Positions 49,233-59,548 of a stretch of DNA of 64,000 nt are shown here, in pieces. Position 1 is the first letter of the stretch. The number at the start of each line of letters is the position of its first letter. Source of the stretch: Ampelomyces quisqualis (Eukaryota; Ascomycota; Dothideomycetes; Pleosporales; Phaeosphaeriaceae); the NCBI GenBank assembly GCA_018398575.1, contig JAGTXZ010000003.1, positions 1,798,001-1,862,000 on the forward strand, written 5' to 3'. The notes below the pieces were generated by a model, which did no database searches, had not been told where the DNA came from, and was given only the letters and a program-made list of their open reading frames with translations. Made by a program: the position numbers and the translations under genes.

Positions 49233-51156
49233 TAGGCAAACATCGCTTGTTTGGCGTTCAGGTTGCAAGTGGTGGCCGGCGAGGAGCAGGAAAACTTGTG
49301 TGTAATGGTGTCATGATAGCTACATCTCCAACGGCGTTCTTGGTGCATTGCTGGTATCAGTCAGGGATTTTAGATGCAGAAACTCCCTCAGTCCCAGATC
49401 GGATATATGCATGCACTCTGCTGCTTGGGGCGTGGGAATAAAAATCTAGATGCGAAGGTAAAGTACTTTCCAACACACCTTTTGCCCACCTTCTGAAATG
49501 GAAAAATTGGCGCTGTGACACATTGTACTGAGCTGTGTGATCTATTTCTACGTATGGCCTGCGGTGTGCATTATTGAGAGCTCGCATAGTCATGCGACTT
49601 TAGCTGACGAAAGTATGAACTCTTGGTACTTACTGGCACTCGATATGCTTCTGTCAGCGCCCACCAGGTTTGGACTTGGTTCCGTTTGTTCCTTCCATAC
49701 ATAGGCTTCAACTAACCATCAAGATTTGCGAGGCTGGCGTTCAACGGCTTTCGGGTAATACACTTGATGTTCAACTGCCGCCGTGCCGGCCAGATAACAT
49801 AAACCTGGTTTCGAAGGATAGCTTGATATGTACTCAATGCTGGGCCCAGCAAGCAACTGGGTGCGGCGTACGCGAGCTCTCGAAACTGCCTTAAGACTAC
49901 AACACAACAATGATCCGACTGTGTCGCCGGGTGGGCGACAGACCCCGTCTATCCGTTCGATGTTGGTGACCAACACATGAAGCAAGCGATGCCAGGACGC
50001 AGACTAGCCATGTTGGGATATATTATAGCAACATAGGGACACCCATGCTAGAATCCTGCGACGTGTCACGTGTGCAGTACACTATATCCGTGACCTCATT
50101 CGCTCCACCGTCCACTGGCTGCTGGCCTCATGCGGGAGTCCACACACGTCGCAGTGCAACGACCAGGAGTCCAAGACCCAGGGGAGTTTTCGGACCCACG
50201 ATGTGCGCTGAGTTCGAATAACTTGATAGTGTACGAAGTACTCCGTACTGTGGCTAGCGATTACCAGAGTTCGTTCAGCTCAAACGGAAGTGCACTTCTT
50301 GATCGTTGTTAGTGGTTGCATTCGAGCACGATCAGCTCCCAAAACAGTGGGTCCATGGATTCGCCTATTGTTTCCTTTTGCTGGGAGCTCTAGCGTGGAG
50401 TTAGAAGCATGCTGTGACGGGTCGGTGCTAATCCGATACGAGGCGCAGTTAAGCATAGCCGCTAACGTGACGCTAGCCATTCAGCCTCACGTCTCCCACA
50501 ATTCGAAACTGGGATCGACAGTACGGAGTATCGAGCGGGCGCTAGTGTCAGTGACCCCGATTTGCTAGCTCTGATGTATTGAAAGTTGTTCTTCAATTTC
50601 TCCTGACTTAATTTTGCCGAGTGGGCTGGCGGAATGTCGAGCAGGTGGAACTGTTGACGTTGGCCACAGGCACAAATCCCCCATCACCGAGCATGCATAT
50701 TTATCATTCTCGACATTTGGCGGCCACGTGGAGAGAGTCGTGTGTAAAGTGCATATAGCTAGATGTACTGTGTGTTATCCTGTACGGAGTACACCGAAAG
50801 CAGATCCCCGGTAGACGGGAAAGCTGTCACCATTGGGCTGGCTGAGATGAGAGCGGGTCTCTTGACGACGCAGCGGCCTTGGAGCTGGCTACAGTCTAGA
50901 TGAAAATAACTCGCCGAGCCTTGCCAGAGCAAGGACCAGTCACACAAAGCCGATCTGCTGTGGCCGTTCAAGATACACCTGAATGCCCAGCATAACAAGA
51001 CCCTGACTTGTGCTGTGCTTTGTCGGCACGTAGGACGCTCCAATAGCCAGGCTGGGCACATTAGCTGATATACATAGGTATCGCTTGGTACATACTTCGA
51101 CTCCAATCGTCCCACCTTGGATCAGATCACGATACCGACTCGATACCGACTTCAAC
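49233..51156. other. Long intergenic region, no gene recognised
   Basis: There are about 1.9 kb between DIT2 and the MFS gene. Frames of 60-118 codons on both strands lack domains and consistent splice sites. Three TACGGAGTA motifs occur (50239, 50522, 50783), the first as part of the near-palindrome GTACGAAGTACTCCGTAC (50231). It should hold the MFS promoter. Confidence 0.4.
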
Positions 51157-52722
51157 ATGCGTTCTCCGGTCGAATTCGAGAACGCCCACACCTATGATCG
51201 GTGCCGCGAGAGCATTGACAGTGACGATGATGCCATCCGACCAAACTCCATCGATGAAGCCGAGCAGTCTCTTGCCAAAGAGAGCGTGCCCGAACCACCT
51301 GCTCCATACTCTGCCTTTTCTATCAATCGCCGACGTTTCATTTTGGGAGTTGTTACAGCCGCAGGCTTCTTTGGCCCACTATGCGGAGCGGTTTATCTGC
51401 CCTCCCTTCGCCTCTTCCAGAAGATATTCAACACCACGGAGCCCGCCGTGAATGGCACCGTCTCCGTTTACATGGTCGTCTTCGCTATTGCAGTAAGGTA
51501 AGCATCGATTGCTGACACTTCTTACGCTAAAATACAGTAGCCTCTGTTTGGTGCAGCAGCCTCTGACGTTGGTGGCCGTAAGCTTGTGTATATTGTTGGT
51601 CTTGGGAGCCTCCTCATTTCCAACACTTTGCTCGCTGTACTCCCCCCACAAATTGCGCTACTGTACTTTCTTCGTATTTTCCAGGCCTTTGGTTCGTGTA
51701 TCGTGTTTTCTGTAGGGGCAGGCACGGTAGCCGATATTACCGAACCTGCAAAGCGTGCATCTGCACTGGCCTGGTTCCTCATGGGTCCTCAACTTGGTCC
51801 TATTCTCGGCCCTCTCATTGGTGGTCAATTCGCGACTCCGGGAAGATGGAGATGGGTCTTTGGTTTTCTGTCACTTGCTAGTCTTCCTGTTTATCTGGCC
51901 ATCGTCTTCAGTATGCCCGAAACACTACGATCGTTGGTCGGAAACGGTACAGCTCTCGCGCATCAACCGTGGTTCCAGATTCCTAAAAGTCTCCGTACAA
52001 AACCCTGTACGGACTCTAAAGTCACAAAAGTACCTCGTCCATCGTTCCGCAAATTCATGCGGCTCCTCAAGTACCCGCCTCACTTGATTGTATCCTTCAA
52101 CGGAGCCTTTCAATTCGCTGGTTTGTACGGAATGTACATTGCGTTTCCGACGGTCTGGGGTTCAGAAAAAGGTTACAACTGGACGACAGCACAAGTTGGT
52201 TATGCTTATCTTTGTCCCGGGATAGCTATGTTCATCGCCTCCATTATTGTCGGCCGCCTCTCGGATTGGATGCGACAGAAGGCCAAAGCCAGCAGCAAAG
52301 ACGGTATAATTCACCCTGAACGCAGAATGGTCATCCAGGTGCCAGGTTTTGCCATTGCTGCTGCAGGCAAGATCATGTTCGGATGGTTCGCACAGAGCAA
52401 GGCGCCCGCATGGATGTCTCTCATAGGCACTGCGTTGGCAGCTATCGGCGTTTCAGTGGTCTTCGTCACTAGTACCTCCTTCCAGACTGAATGTGACCCA
52501 GCTCAGATTGCCAGTCTAGTCGCTCTAGGGGGTTTCCTTCGCAACGTTGCTGCTGCCATCACGGCAGCCATCATGGTCAATATTCTGAAAGCGATGGGAT
52601 GGGGCTGGGCTTTCACCGGCCTTGGTGTCCTCGATCTTATCTGTATCCCCGGAATTCTTCTGATTCTGTTTAGGGGAGAAAAGTGGCGTGAGGACCTGAA
52701 GCGACAGCAGCAACAGGGCTGA
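51157..52722 (+). CDS. DHA1-type MFS transporter, 505 aa (DTR1-like candidate)
   Basis: This is a proton-coupled drug:H+ antiporter-type exporter with 12 predicted membrane spans. Exon 1 (51157-51492) encodes a hydrophilic, acidic N-terminus and the first spans. A 48-nt intron (51493-51540) joins ...VFAIA to PLFGAAASDVGGRK, which is MFS motif A (GxxxDxxGRK). GPQLGPILGPLIGG is the DHA1 motif C. The ATG at 51157 was chosen for its context and the hydrophilic start; an in-frame ATG at 51085 would add 24 residues. In yeast the DHA1 member Dtr1 exports bisformyl-dityrosine. The position beside DIT2-like and DIT1-like genes makes that role plausible, but DHA1 paralogues (Qdr/Aqr types) are numerous and sequence inspection alone cannot separate them. 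Confidence 0.85.
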
Positions 52723-53035
52723 GTGTTGCGGCTGGCTGACACACGCATCTCGTGTCGAGGCTACGGTTGATTTGACGCATAGCATGGCGTTGGCGGGAAT
52801 CTGACATTGGATTTGGAGTCCGCATGTATTTTTGATTTGGTAGAACATGATCGGACATCTCAGCTGAAGTCAACAATGGTGCATCTGCAATGTTGTGTGT
52901 CGTCGCTTTTGCAGTCATCGCAAACTAGCACGCATTAACTAGGCATGGTGCCATAATTCTCTCTCGCCTCCAAAGAATAGTCGTGCTTAGCAGATGCAGT
53001 CTAGACCACAGCTATCTCATATCCTTTTTGTACCA
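52723..53035. other. Intergenic between convergent MFS and mannanase genes
   Basis: The two stop codons face each other across about 310 bp, so this is probably shared 3' UTR sequence. No terminator hairpin or RNA gene was recognised. Confidence 0.4.
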
Positions 53036-54766
53036 TTACTGACCATCGGATTCAGCTCGTACTTGCGGCACGTTACTCCCATTGTTCTGGATCCATTTGG
53101 CAATGGTCTGTTGTTGCACATGTACAATGTCCATCGCCGTATCCGAGTCATAGAGATCGTACCAGCCAGGACTCTCGTGTGGAGGATCTCCCGCCCACAC
53201 CATACCAAATTCATTGGCATGTTGCGTCTCGGGCCGGTAGATACCGCCGTATGCCCACGGCGATGTTCCTACGTATGCTCCTCCATTGCGAAATTCATCC
53301 ATCACCGTGTCAATGATTTTCTGCAAAGGGTCAGCCCGTGAAACTCGCGCGGAAGGTTTTATCGAACCTTAAAATACGCATCCTTGTTTGACGTGGAGGC
53401 ATTGCTCAAATACGGGTATTCCTTGTCCTTGTTCTCCCAATTGTTCCTAGCCATGCCGAACTCCTCGAGGAAAATTGGCTTTTCTATATCAATACTCCAC
53501 TGGCTCGATTCGCGCATAAACTTCACGGCGAAGTCTTGGGCAGCCTTCAAGTTCGCTGGACTAGGGTCATACTGGAGCCATCGGATTAGTAGATGTTATA
53601 GTGATGCGCATGCGTCGCCACATACCATATCGTATATGCCCCAATTCTGGACCCAGCAATGAGTCGTTGCATAGTCCACCGTTGAAAGATTATGGACGCG
53701 CTTGAAGTAGTACTCTCCTTGTTTGCTTTCGAATCCCACGTTAACGAGCTGCTTGGGAGCCATGGATCGAATGTACGATGAGATGCGCTCCACCCACGAG
53801 AACAGCTCATCATTAGGATCCTGAGCAGAAGCGAGGCCTGCAGCCTGTGGCTCATTGGCTAGTTGCCATGTCATGATGGTCGGGTCTTCGGTGTATAAAC
53901 GCCCATTCACGCTATTTCTGCGACTCATCACAGTCTTGATGTGGGCTTTGTACCACTCCTCTGCCTTAGTGTTGGTGTATATCAAGTTGGCATAGTCAGT
54001 GAAATTATTGTATGGCGCAGCATTGACTCCTTCTTTCGTGTAATTTCCCCAACCCGTACCAGGCGTCTCGCGTTGTGGTGGAGCCGTCAGATTCCACGAG
54101 GACTACTTGGTCAGCACCACAACAGGATAACTTGCAGTGGCATTGATCTTACTGGGTATGGGATAGAGGCATTGCCTTCTGCCCATGATACGTATTGCGC
54201 AAAGCCCCCACTCCATTGCCACTCATTGTTAAGTGTCATCGTCGCTCGCATGCCGCGCTTAGACATCTCGGCAAGACATATGTCTAAGCCCGCAAAGACA
54301 TTCTCATTATACTGCCCTGGTGCTTGCATGAGCGGTGGATTCATCCGGAATGGTTGTACGGTCGGCGCGCCCTCGGAGCTTGCCATGATGCGAAGATGGT
54401 TCTGAAAGCGGTTGTCAGCGACCATGCCGGTCAGTACTCTCAAAATGTGCTTACTACGCCTTTCGCGGCCATTTGATCGAGCTCGACGACTAGGCGCGAG
54501 TAATTACCTCCTGTGGACTTGTCGTCTGCTGCTAAGTTCATACAAGCCCAGTAATTCATACCTGAGAGACGTCAATTTTCGACATGACGTTTGCATCACC
54601 AGGAATACTTGCCGGTAAGGTAATGTAGCCCATTCGAGTCATACAACCTCAGTCCCTTGACATAAACGAAGTCATCTTGATCAATGGCATGGCCTTTCCT
54701 ACCATGACCGGGCAAAGCGATACCGAAAGCTAACGATACTAAGCCGAAATGTAAGACAGATCTCAT
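53036..54766 (-). CDS. Secreted GH5 endo-beta-1,4-mannanase, 491 aa, six exons
   Basis: It hydrolyses beta-1,4-mannans in plant or fungal walls. Exons (minus strand): 54613-54766, 54455-54561, 54153-54401, 53626-54102, 53368-53571, 53036-53320; the introns are 47-54 nt. Residues 1-20 form a signal peptide. GH5 subfamily 7-type blocks are present: GMNYWACMNL, NHLRIMASSEG, the acid/base Glu254 in TWQLANEP, and the nucleophile Glu366 in PIFLEEFG. Intron 1 (54562-54612) starts GCAAGT rather than GT; no GT donor nearby keeps the frame, so it is probably a GC-AG intron. All other introns are GT-AG. The family is secure; the exact mannan substrate is inferred. Confidence 0.9.
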
Positions 54767-55248
54767 ACTTGCGGCTGCTTCGTAAAAAAAATACCAAGTG
54801 CATGTAGCGCCGCGATAGCCTCAGCACGATCAAGTCGGCGCGTGAAGCCTTATATGACAGACGAACCCAGCACTTTGGTCACAAGGGACAAGCATATATG
54901 TACGGAGTATAGGCAATTGACATCATAGCGTGCCGAATATGGGGCAAGCCATGAGGTACATTGTGGGGTAATCGCAACCCTGTTCTGCACTCGCAATCTC
55001 TCGGTGACTTTCAATTGGTCAGACTAACAGTGGACTTGATTCTAGCATGATCATTCTACCCAACATGAGGCAACTCCGGCTCGCAAATGCCCGTACGAAC
55101 CAGAACTTGGCTACATGGGCGAAGTCGACACCAAGGCAGTATTGCAAACATCGGCATAGCATCGCGACATAGCAAGCCGTCGTTTTTCATCTTTGATCCA
55201 CTGACTGAGATATTACGCAGAGCATGGCGGAGTGCATCTTCTCTCGAT
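54767..55248. other. Intergenic, mannanase promoter region
   Basis: It lies upstream of the mannanase start and downstream of the DsbA-like stop. One TACGGAGTA motif is at 54901. No gene or repeat was recognised. Confidence 0.4.
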
Positions 55249-56019
55249 CTACAGACTGCCCTCCTGCTTCTTCAACCGCTCGAATAGCTGCACGAAAGCG
55301 GAGGCGTCCTGTGCTCCACCAACCTCAAATTTGGCGTTAATGGTGAAGTTCTGTAATTCAAGCGGTCAGTTGCGTGTACTGAATACTGCTCTCGAATCAT
55401 CACACTTACAGGCACACCGCTGATATTCTGTTCGACTGCATTTTGTACCTCTTTATCGACTTCAGGTCCTCCCTTGCCGCTCTCGAGCCATTCCTTCGCC
55501 TCTTTCTCGTCCAGACCAGCCTTGATAGCAGCCTCGATCAAAACAGGTTGAGTAGTGATGTCCTTCTCGTTCTCAAAGTATGCAGTAAACAACGCCTCGA
55601 TGACGCGTGTTTGTACCAAAGGGCCTTTTGTCTTTCCGAGCTGTATCAAGCGATGTGAGTCCCGGGTATTTCCAGTCTTGCCGCCATATTTGAAGTGGAT
55701 GCCCTCAGCTTCGCCGATTTGAGACAGACGTTGTTGCATCATTTCTGTACGCTCCTTTCCGAATTTCGACTCGTAACGTTCTTGCTTGTCGATACTCTTC
55801 GGGGCACTCGGATCCAGGTAGAAAGGAAACCAGTTGGTCGCAAAAGTATCGTTGGACTCTGGATGCTTGTCCTTGTAGGCTGCAATACCCTTCTCTAGCC
55901 GCTTCTTGCCAACATAGCACCAAGCTATTCACGTTCAGCATATTTGCACTTTGGTATGAGATATTGTTCTACTCACGGCATATAGTATCCGAGACCACGT
56001 TGATGTTGAACTGCGTCAT
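55249..56019 (-). CDS. DsbA-family (FrnE-like) thioredoxin-fold protein, 219 aa, three exons
   Basis: This is a probable thiol-disulfide oxidoreductase or glutathione-dependent isomerase. Exons are 55977-56019, 55410-55924 and 55249-55350; the introns are 52 and 59 nt. The first intron splits the active-site Pro codon; splicing gives VVSDTICPWCYVGKKRLE with a CPWC motif (Cys14, Cys17), which unspliced reading misses. The helical insertion domain follows, then a late block reading GVPNFTINAKFEVGGAQDA, with the cis-Pro (VPNF) typical of the fold. The C-terminus ends in FVQLFERLKK. There is no signal peptide, so it is likely cytosolic. Bacterial FrnE and 2-hydroxychromene-2-carboxylate isomerases are relatives; the fungal substrate is unknown. 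Confidence 0.85.
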
Positions 56020-56392
56020 TTTGCGGAAGCTTGATCTGAACGCCACTTTGAATACTGTTCTCCTTTCTCAAGAAAGTGGTTGGCGGCGTACCGGGGATGA
56101 AAGGTGCTTTTGTAAGATGGAGTTGCTGACAAATTAGTCGCAAAGAAGCTGCACGTTCGACTCGCAACATCCTAAAGCTCCGAGTTTCGAACGAAATTAC
56201 ATTTCGAGCGCCAGTCACCAGTTTCAAAACATTGACCATTGCAAAAAGCCGACGACCAGAAGATGTATACATGTGGTAATGACCGTACGTGGACAGCTTC
56301 TCGACCTCACTGCTACACACCGATGACCCTCGCATGTTGCGGTTCATCTGCGAGCTTTTTCAATAGTCCATCCATGAGCGTCTTGCAAGAGT

Positions 56393-56817
56393 AGAAATAT
56401 GGTCACACTTCCAATCCATCAACACCAGCACCTGCATACGCACAACCATACATGGCGCCAAACGCACCTCCGATGCCTCAACAACATAATGGCAACTATC
56501 AGCCTGCCGCCAACGATGTACATGAAGCTCCCTCGCCAGTGGAATATATGGATCAATGCCAGGCCCCTGCCAATGGTGTACATGAAGTTGCCTCGCCAGA
56601 TCTCGGTCGACAGCCGCAGCAGCAACGATACGGTGCTTCGCCGATGCAGCGGTATTCGAGTCCGAATGTAGGTGTGCATGAGTTCGATGTGAGTAGTGTG
56701 CTGCATGCGCCGGGCAATACGGCGGGGCGGCCGGTGTATGAGATGTGGGGGGGGGGGGAGGAATGTGAGAGGTTGACAAGTTGTAACAAGATCTTTCATC
56801 ATTCCAAACTATCGTGA
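56393..56817 (+). CDS. Possible C-terminal exon or gene fragment, Pro/Gln-rich with internal repeat
   Basis: Downstream of an acceptor-like GAGTAG (ending 56392) a plus-strand frame stays open to the TGA at 56815-56817. The protein is Pro/Gln/Ala-rich and contains an internal duplication (VHEAPSP and VHEVASP, 63 nt apart), which argues for past or present coding. No upstream exon or start could be fixed in the 370 bp before the divergent DsbA-like gene. A run of at least eleven G near 56750 could cause a frameshift. It may be a truncated gene or a chance frame. Confidence 0.28.
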
Positions 56818-57010
56818 GGGAGATCCGTTAAAATAAGGGCAATTTAACAAGTACCGCGGCAGATATGTTTGGAGTGTGACTTGTATCTCGTTTCCGAATA
56901 CGACTTGTCATGATGTACATTGCGTATGCCCAGCCCATTCGTGGACAGAACATGACTGAAGATATCGAAGGAAATATGCAATGGAAAGACTACGCTCTTC
57001 ACCTTCTCTC

Positions 57011-59164
57011 TCATCCGTGCATCGTCTGACCCCCAGGCCCTCTTTCCCAAAACTCCAATGTCAACGCACTCAAAAAACACGGAATCTCCTTCCTCCCCTC
57101 CACCCAATACACAATCTGATCCCTAATCTCGCCTGCAAAGACACTCTGCTCACCACCCGAAACCTTCATCGTGCCGTTCTCGCCGTCAAACACGATACTG
57201 TTCTCGCCGTCTTCGTCAGCAGGCTTGAACATGGATGTGACTTTGACACGACCATTGGGCATAAAGTCGAGTTTCCAGCCGAGGATCGAGGCGACGGCTT
57301 CGCGGAACTCGAGGGATTTGGCGGTCCAGATTTGCTTGAGGCGCGAGATTTTCTTGGTCGAGGAGGCGAGTTGGGTGCGGACTTCTTCGAGTTCGTCGCG
57401 GACGGCATCGAAGGTTGACAAAGGGACTGTAGAGGGCGGTTGCTGTGCGTTGTCTAGTTGGGCGAGGAGTTGGGCATTTGCTTCGCGGAGGTTGCGGACG
57501 GTGCTGAGTTTGACGGCTTCAGCGTTAGCAGTGGGGTTGGATTTGAGCTCCAGAACGCGGGTTCGTGAGGACTCTTTGAGATTCTTGAGCTGAGAATGTT
57601 GAGCTTTATACTCGGCTTCAATGAGCTTTTGTTTCTTCTGTAAGGCGACGAGATCGTCTTGCAATTGGCGATTCTTGCGTCGTAGCTCGCCTAGGCGCTC
57701 GTCGTTGTCTTTGCTCTCAAGGGATCGCTTTTGACCTGCCACCGGAGTTGTTGGCTGCTTCTCTATGCTGTTGAATTCTTTTTGTAGAGCATCAACTTCT
57801 TTGCGATATTGGTCCACGAGCTCTTCGAGTTCCTTTATCCGCTCCGACTTTGCAGCGTCGAATGTCTCGGGTTGCATTTCACGTTCATCGTCATCGAAGG
57901 CCTTTACTTGAGCCCTTAAGAATTCGACCTCTTTCGTAGCCAAAGTTTTCTGGCGTTCGAGTCGCGCTCGAGCTTTGGTCTCGTTGGCGTTGGCAGCGCC
58001 ACCTGCGCTGGAAGTCTTCAGCTGCTGTATCTCGGCCTGTAGCTTGAGCTTCTCATCTTCCAGCGCTTGAATGTTGGCTTCCTTGACTGTTAGCTCTGGT
58101 TTGATTTCACCCAGCTTACTGAGCAACTCTGTCCTTTCTATCCGTTCCTGGATGAAGGCGCGCGCAAGATCTTCAGGCGATTCAAATTGTAGCTCGCCAT
58201 GTGTTGCTACTTCGGCTTCTAAATAAGATGTCCACGAATCCCTCTCTTCTTCCAGAACCTGCTTCCGTAGTTGAGCCTCGTGTAATTGCCGTTGAATGTC
58301 GTCCATCGTGTGTAGCTTGGTCTGCAGAGATCTTTTTTCTTCCTCGACAATCTCAATCGCCTTGTGTTGCTTCCGATATTGCTTGAGCTCTGTGTTCTGC
58401 TCTCTTGTCAAGGTTTCGAGCTTCTTGATGTGGTTGACCTGGTCAGATAATTCTCTCTTGATGACTTCAAGTGTCTCTGCATCGCCGGTTATCGCCTTCA
58501 ATCGCAGTACCTCTGCTTCCAACTGCCCAACTTCTTCTTCCTTTTGGCCGAGTTTCTTCTGTGTTGACTGCAGCGCATCGACCTTTGATTGCAGATCCGT
58601 CTGTATTTCCTCAACGCTCTCCTTTAGTGACTTGTGCTCTGCCTGCAGCGTGTTGTACTTGTGGTCGGCTTGTCTTTGCGATGAAGCCAGCTCTTCTTGC
58701 ACCTCATCGTATTCCTCTTGCAGCGACTGTGCCTTCTCTTGGCTCTGTCTTAAACGTTTCTCCAAGGCCTGGCGTTCGTTCGATGCGCGTGTCTGCGCTT
58801 CAGACATGTCCCTTGAGACAGCCTCATACTTCTTCAGGGTGAGGGTGTTTGCTGCCTCTGCTTGTTGCGCTTTACGAAAGTCGGCGTCGGAGCGATTTTG
58901 CGCCTCTCGGAGTGCTTGCGCATGTTCCAGCTTCTCTTTTTCCGCGTCCTGTCTCGCGGTCTCGAGCTCATATCGTAAGGTGTTGAGCTGTGCGCGTAGC
59001 TCTTCGTTCGCGGGATCGGAAGGTACGACCGTATGAGGTGCATTTTGGGAGGTGCGCATCGTCGCCCGAAAAGTTTCTTTTAATGGCTCGCGTCGCGCAG
59101 GCGGTTGGTCCGGCTCTGCACCACCCAGGAAGTTGTAGGACGGCTGAAAGGTGTTTCTCGACAT
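57011..59164 (-). CDS. MAD1: Spindle assembly checkpoint protein MAD1, 717 aa
   Basis: Mad1 recruits Mad2 to unattached kinetochores and to nuclear pores to delay anaphase. The gene is a single exon. Residues 1-50 are basic/polar, and about 50-530 form a long Glu/Gln/Lys-rich coiled coil. RVLELKSNPTA (536-546) corresponds to the Mad2-binding segment, and the Arg-Leu-Lys triplet at 608-610 to the RLK motif that contacts Bub1. The C-terminal globular domain contains GWKLDFMPNGRVKV, GTMKVSGG and YWVEGRKEIPCFLSALTLEF, characteristic of Mad1. Length fits fungal Mad1. All key segments are intact. Confidence 0.93.
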   Translation of the reverse strand: MSRNTFQPSYNFLGGAEPDQPPARREPLKETFRATMRTSQNAPHTVVPSDPANEELRAQLNTLRYELETARQDAEKEKLEHAQALREAQNRSDADFRKAQQAEAANTLTLKKYEAVSRDMSEAQTRASNERQALEKRLRQSQEKAQSLQEEYDEVQEELASSQRQADHKYNTLQAEHKSLKESVEEIQTDLQSKVDALQSTQKKLGQKEEEVGQLEAEVLRLKAITGDAETLEVIKRELSDQVNHIKKLETLTREQNTELKQYRKQHKAIEIVEEEKRSLQTKLHTMDDIQRQLHEAQLRKQVLEEERDSWTSYLEAEVATHGELQFESPEDLARAFIQERIERTELLSKLGEIKPELTVKEANIQALEDEKLKLQAEIQQLKTSSAGGAANANETKARARLERQKTLATKEVEFLRAQVKAFDDDEREMQPETFDAAKSERIKELEELVDQYRKEVDALQKEFNSIEKQPTTPVAGQKRSLESKDNDERLGELRRKNRQLQDDLVALQKKQKLIEAEYKAQHSQLKNLKESSRTRVLELKSNPTANAEAVKLSTVRNLREANAQLLAQLDNAQQPPSTVPLSTFDAVRDELEEVRTQLASSTKKISRLKQIWTAKSLEFREAVASILGWKLDFMPNGRVKVTSMFKPADEDGENSIVFDGENGTMKVSGGEQSVFAGEIRDQIVYWVEGRKEIPCFLSALTLEFWERGPGGQTMHG

Positions 59165-59548
59165 TGTCGCGATGTGTTCCCTTTGTTTGTTGTTTCCTTG
59201 GTGGCACCTCGAATTTCAGCAGGACGCCACTACAGCGAGCGTTCCATAGGAAGATTGAGAGTGAAAGAAAGGGGGGTGATCAGGGTATGGTGAGAGCTAA
59301 AATAGTGTCGAGGTCTCGAGGTGCGTTGCGCGACATGCGCAGTCGCAATGTTAGGGAAGAGGCTCAAAGCGCCCGGGCACAGCTTAGCGCGTCAATCGCG
59401 AAGTCACCTGTCTGATTTCACTTAACATTAAAGGCCCCGAATGAGACAAGAACCCTAGGCCGGACAAGCGACCATGCTCTACCACAAAACGCTTCTATTC
59501 CATTTCAAAACATCATTGAGTCATCAAGCTCACGCATAGTCCACACCA
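59165..59548. other. Intergenic, MAD1 promoter and PPM1 3' region
   Basis: About 380 bp between two minus-strand genes. Frames here are antisense shadows of the MAD1 5' end. No feature recognised. Confidence 0.4.
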
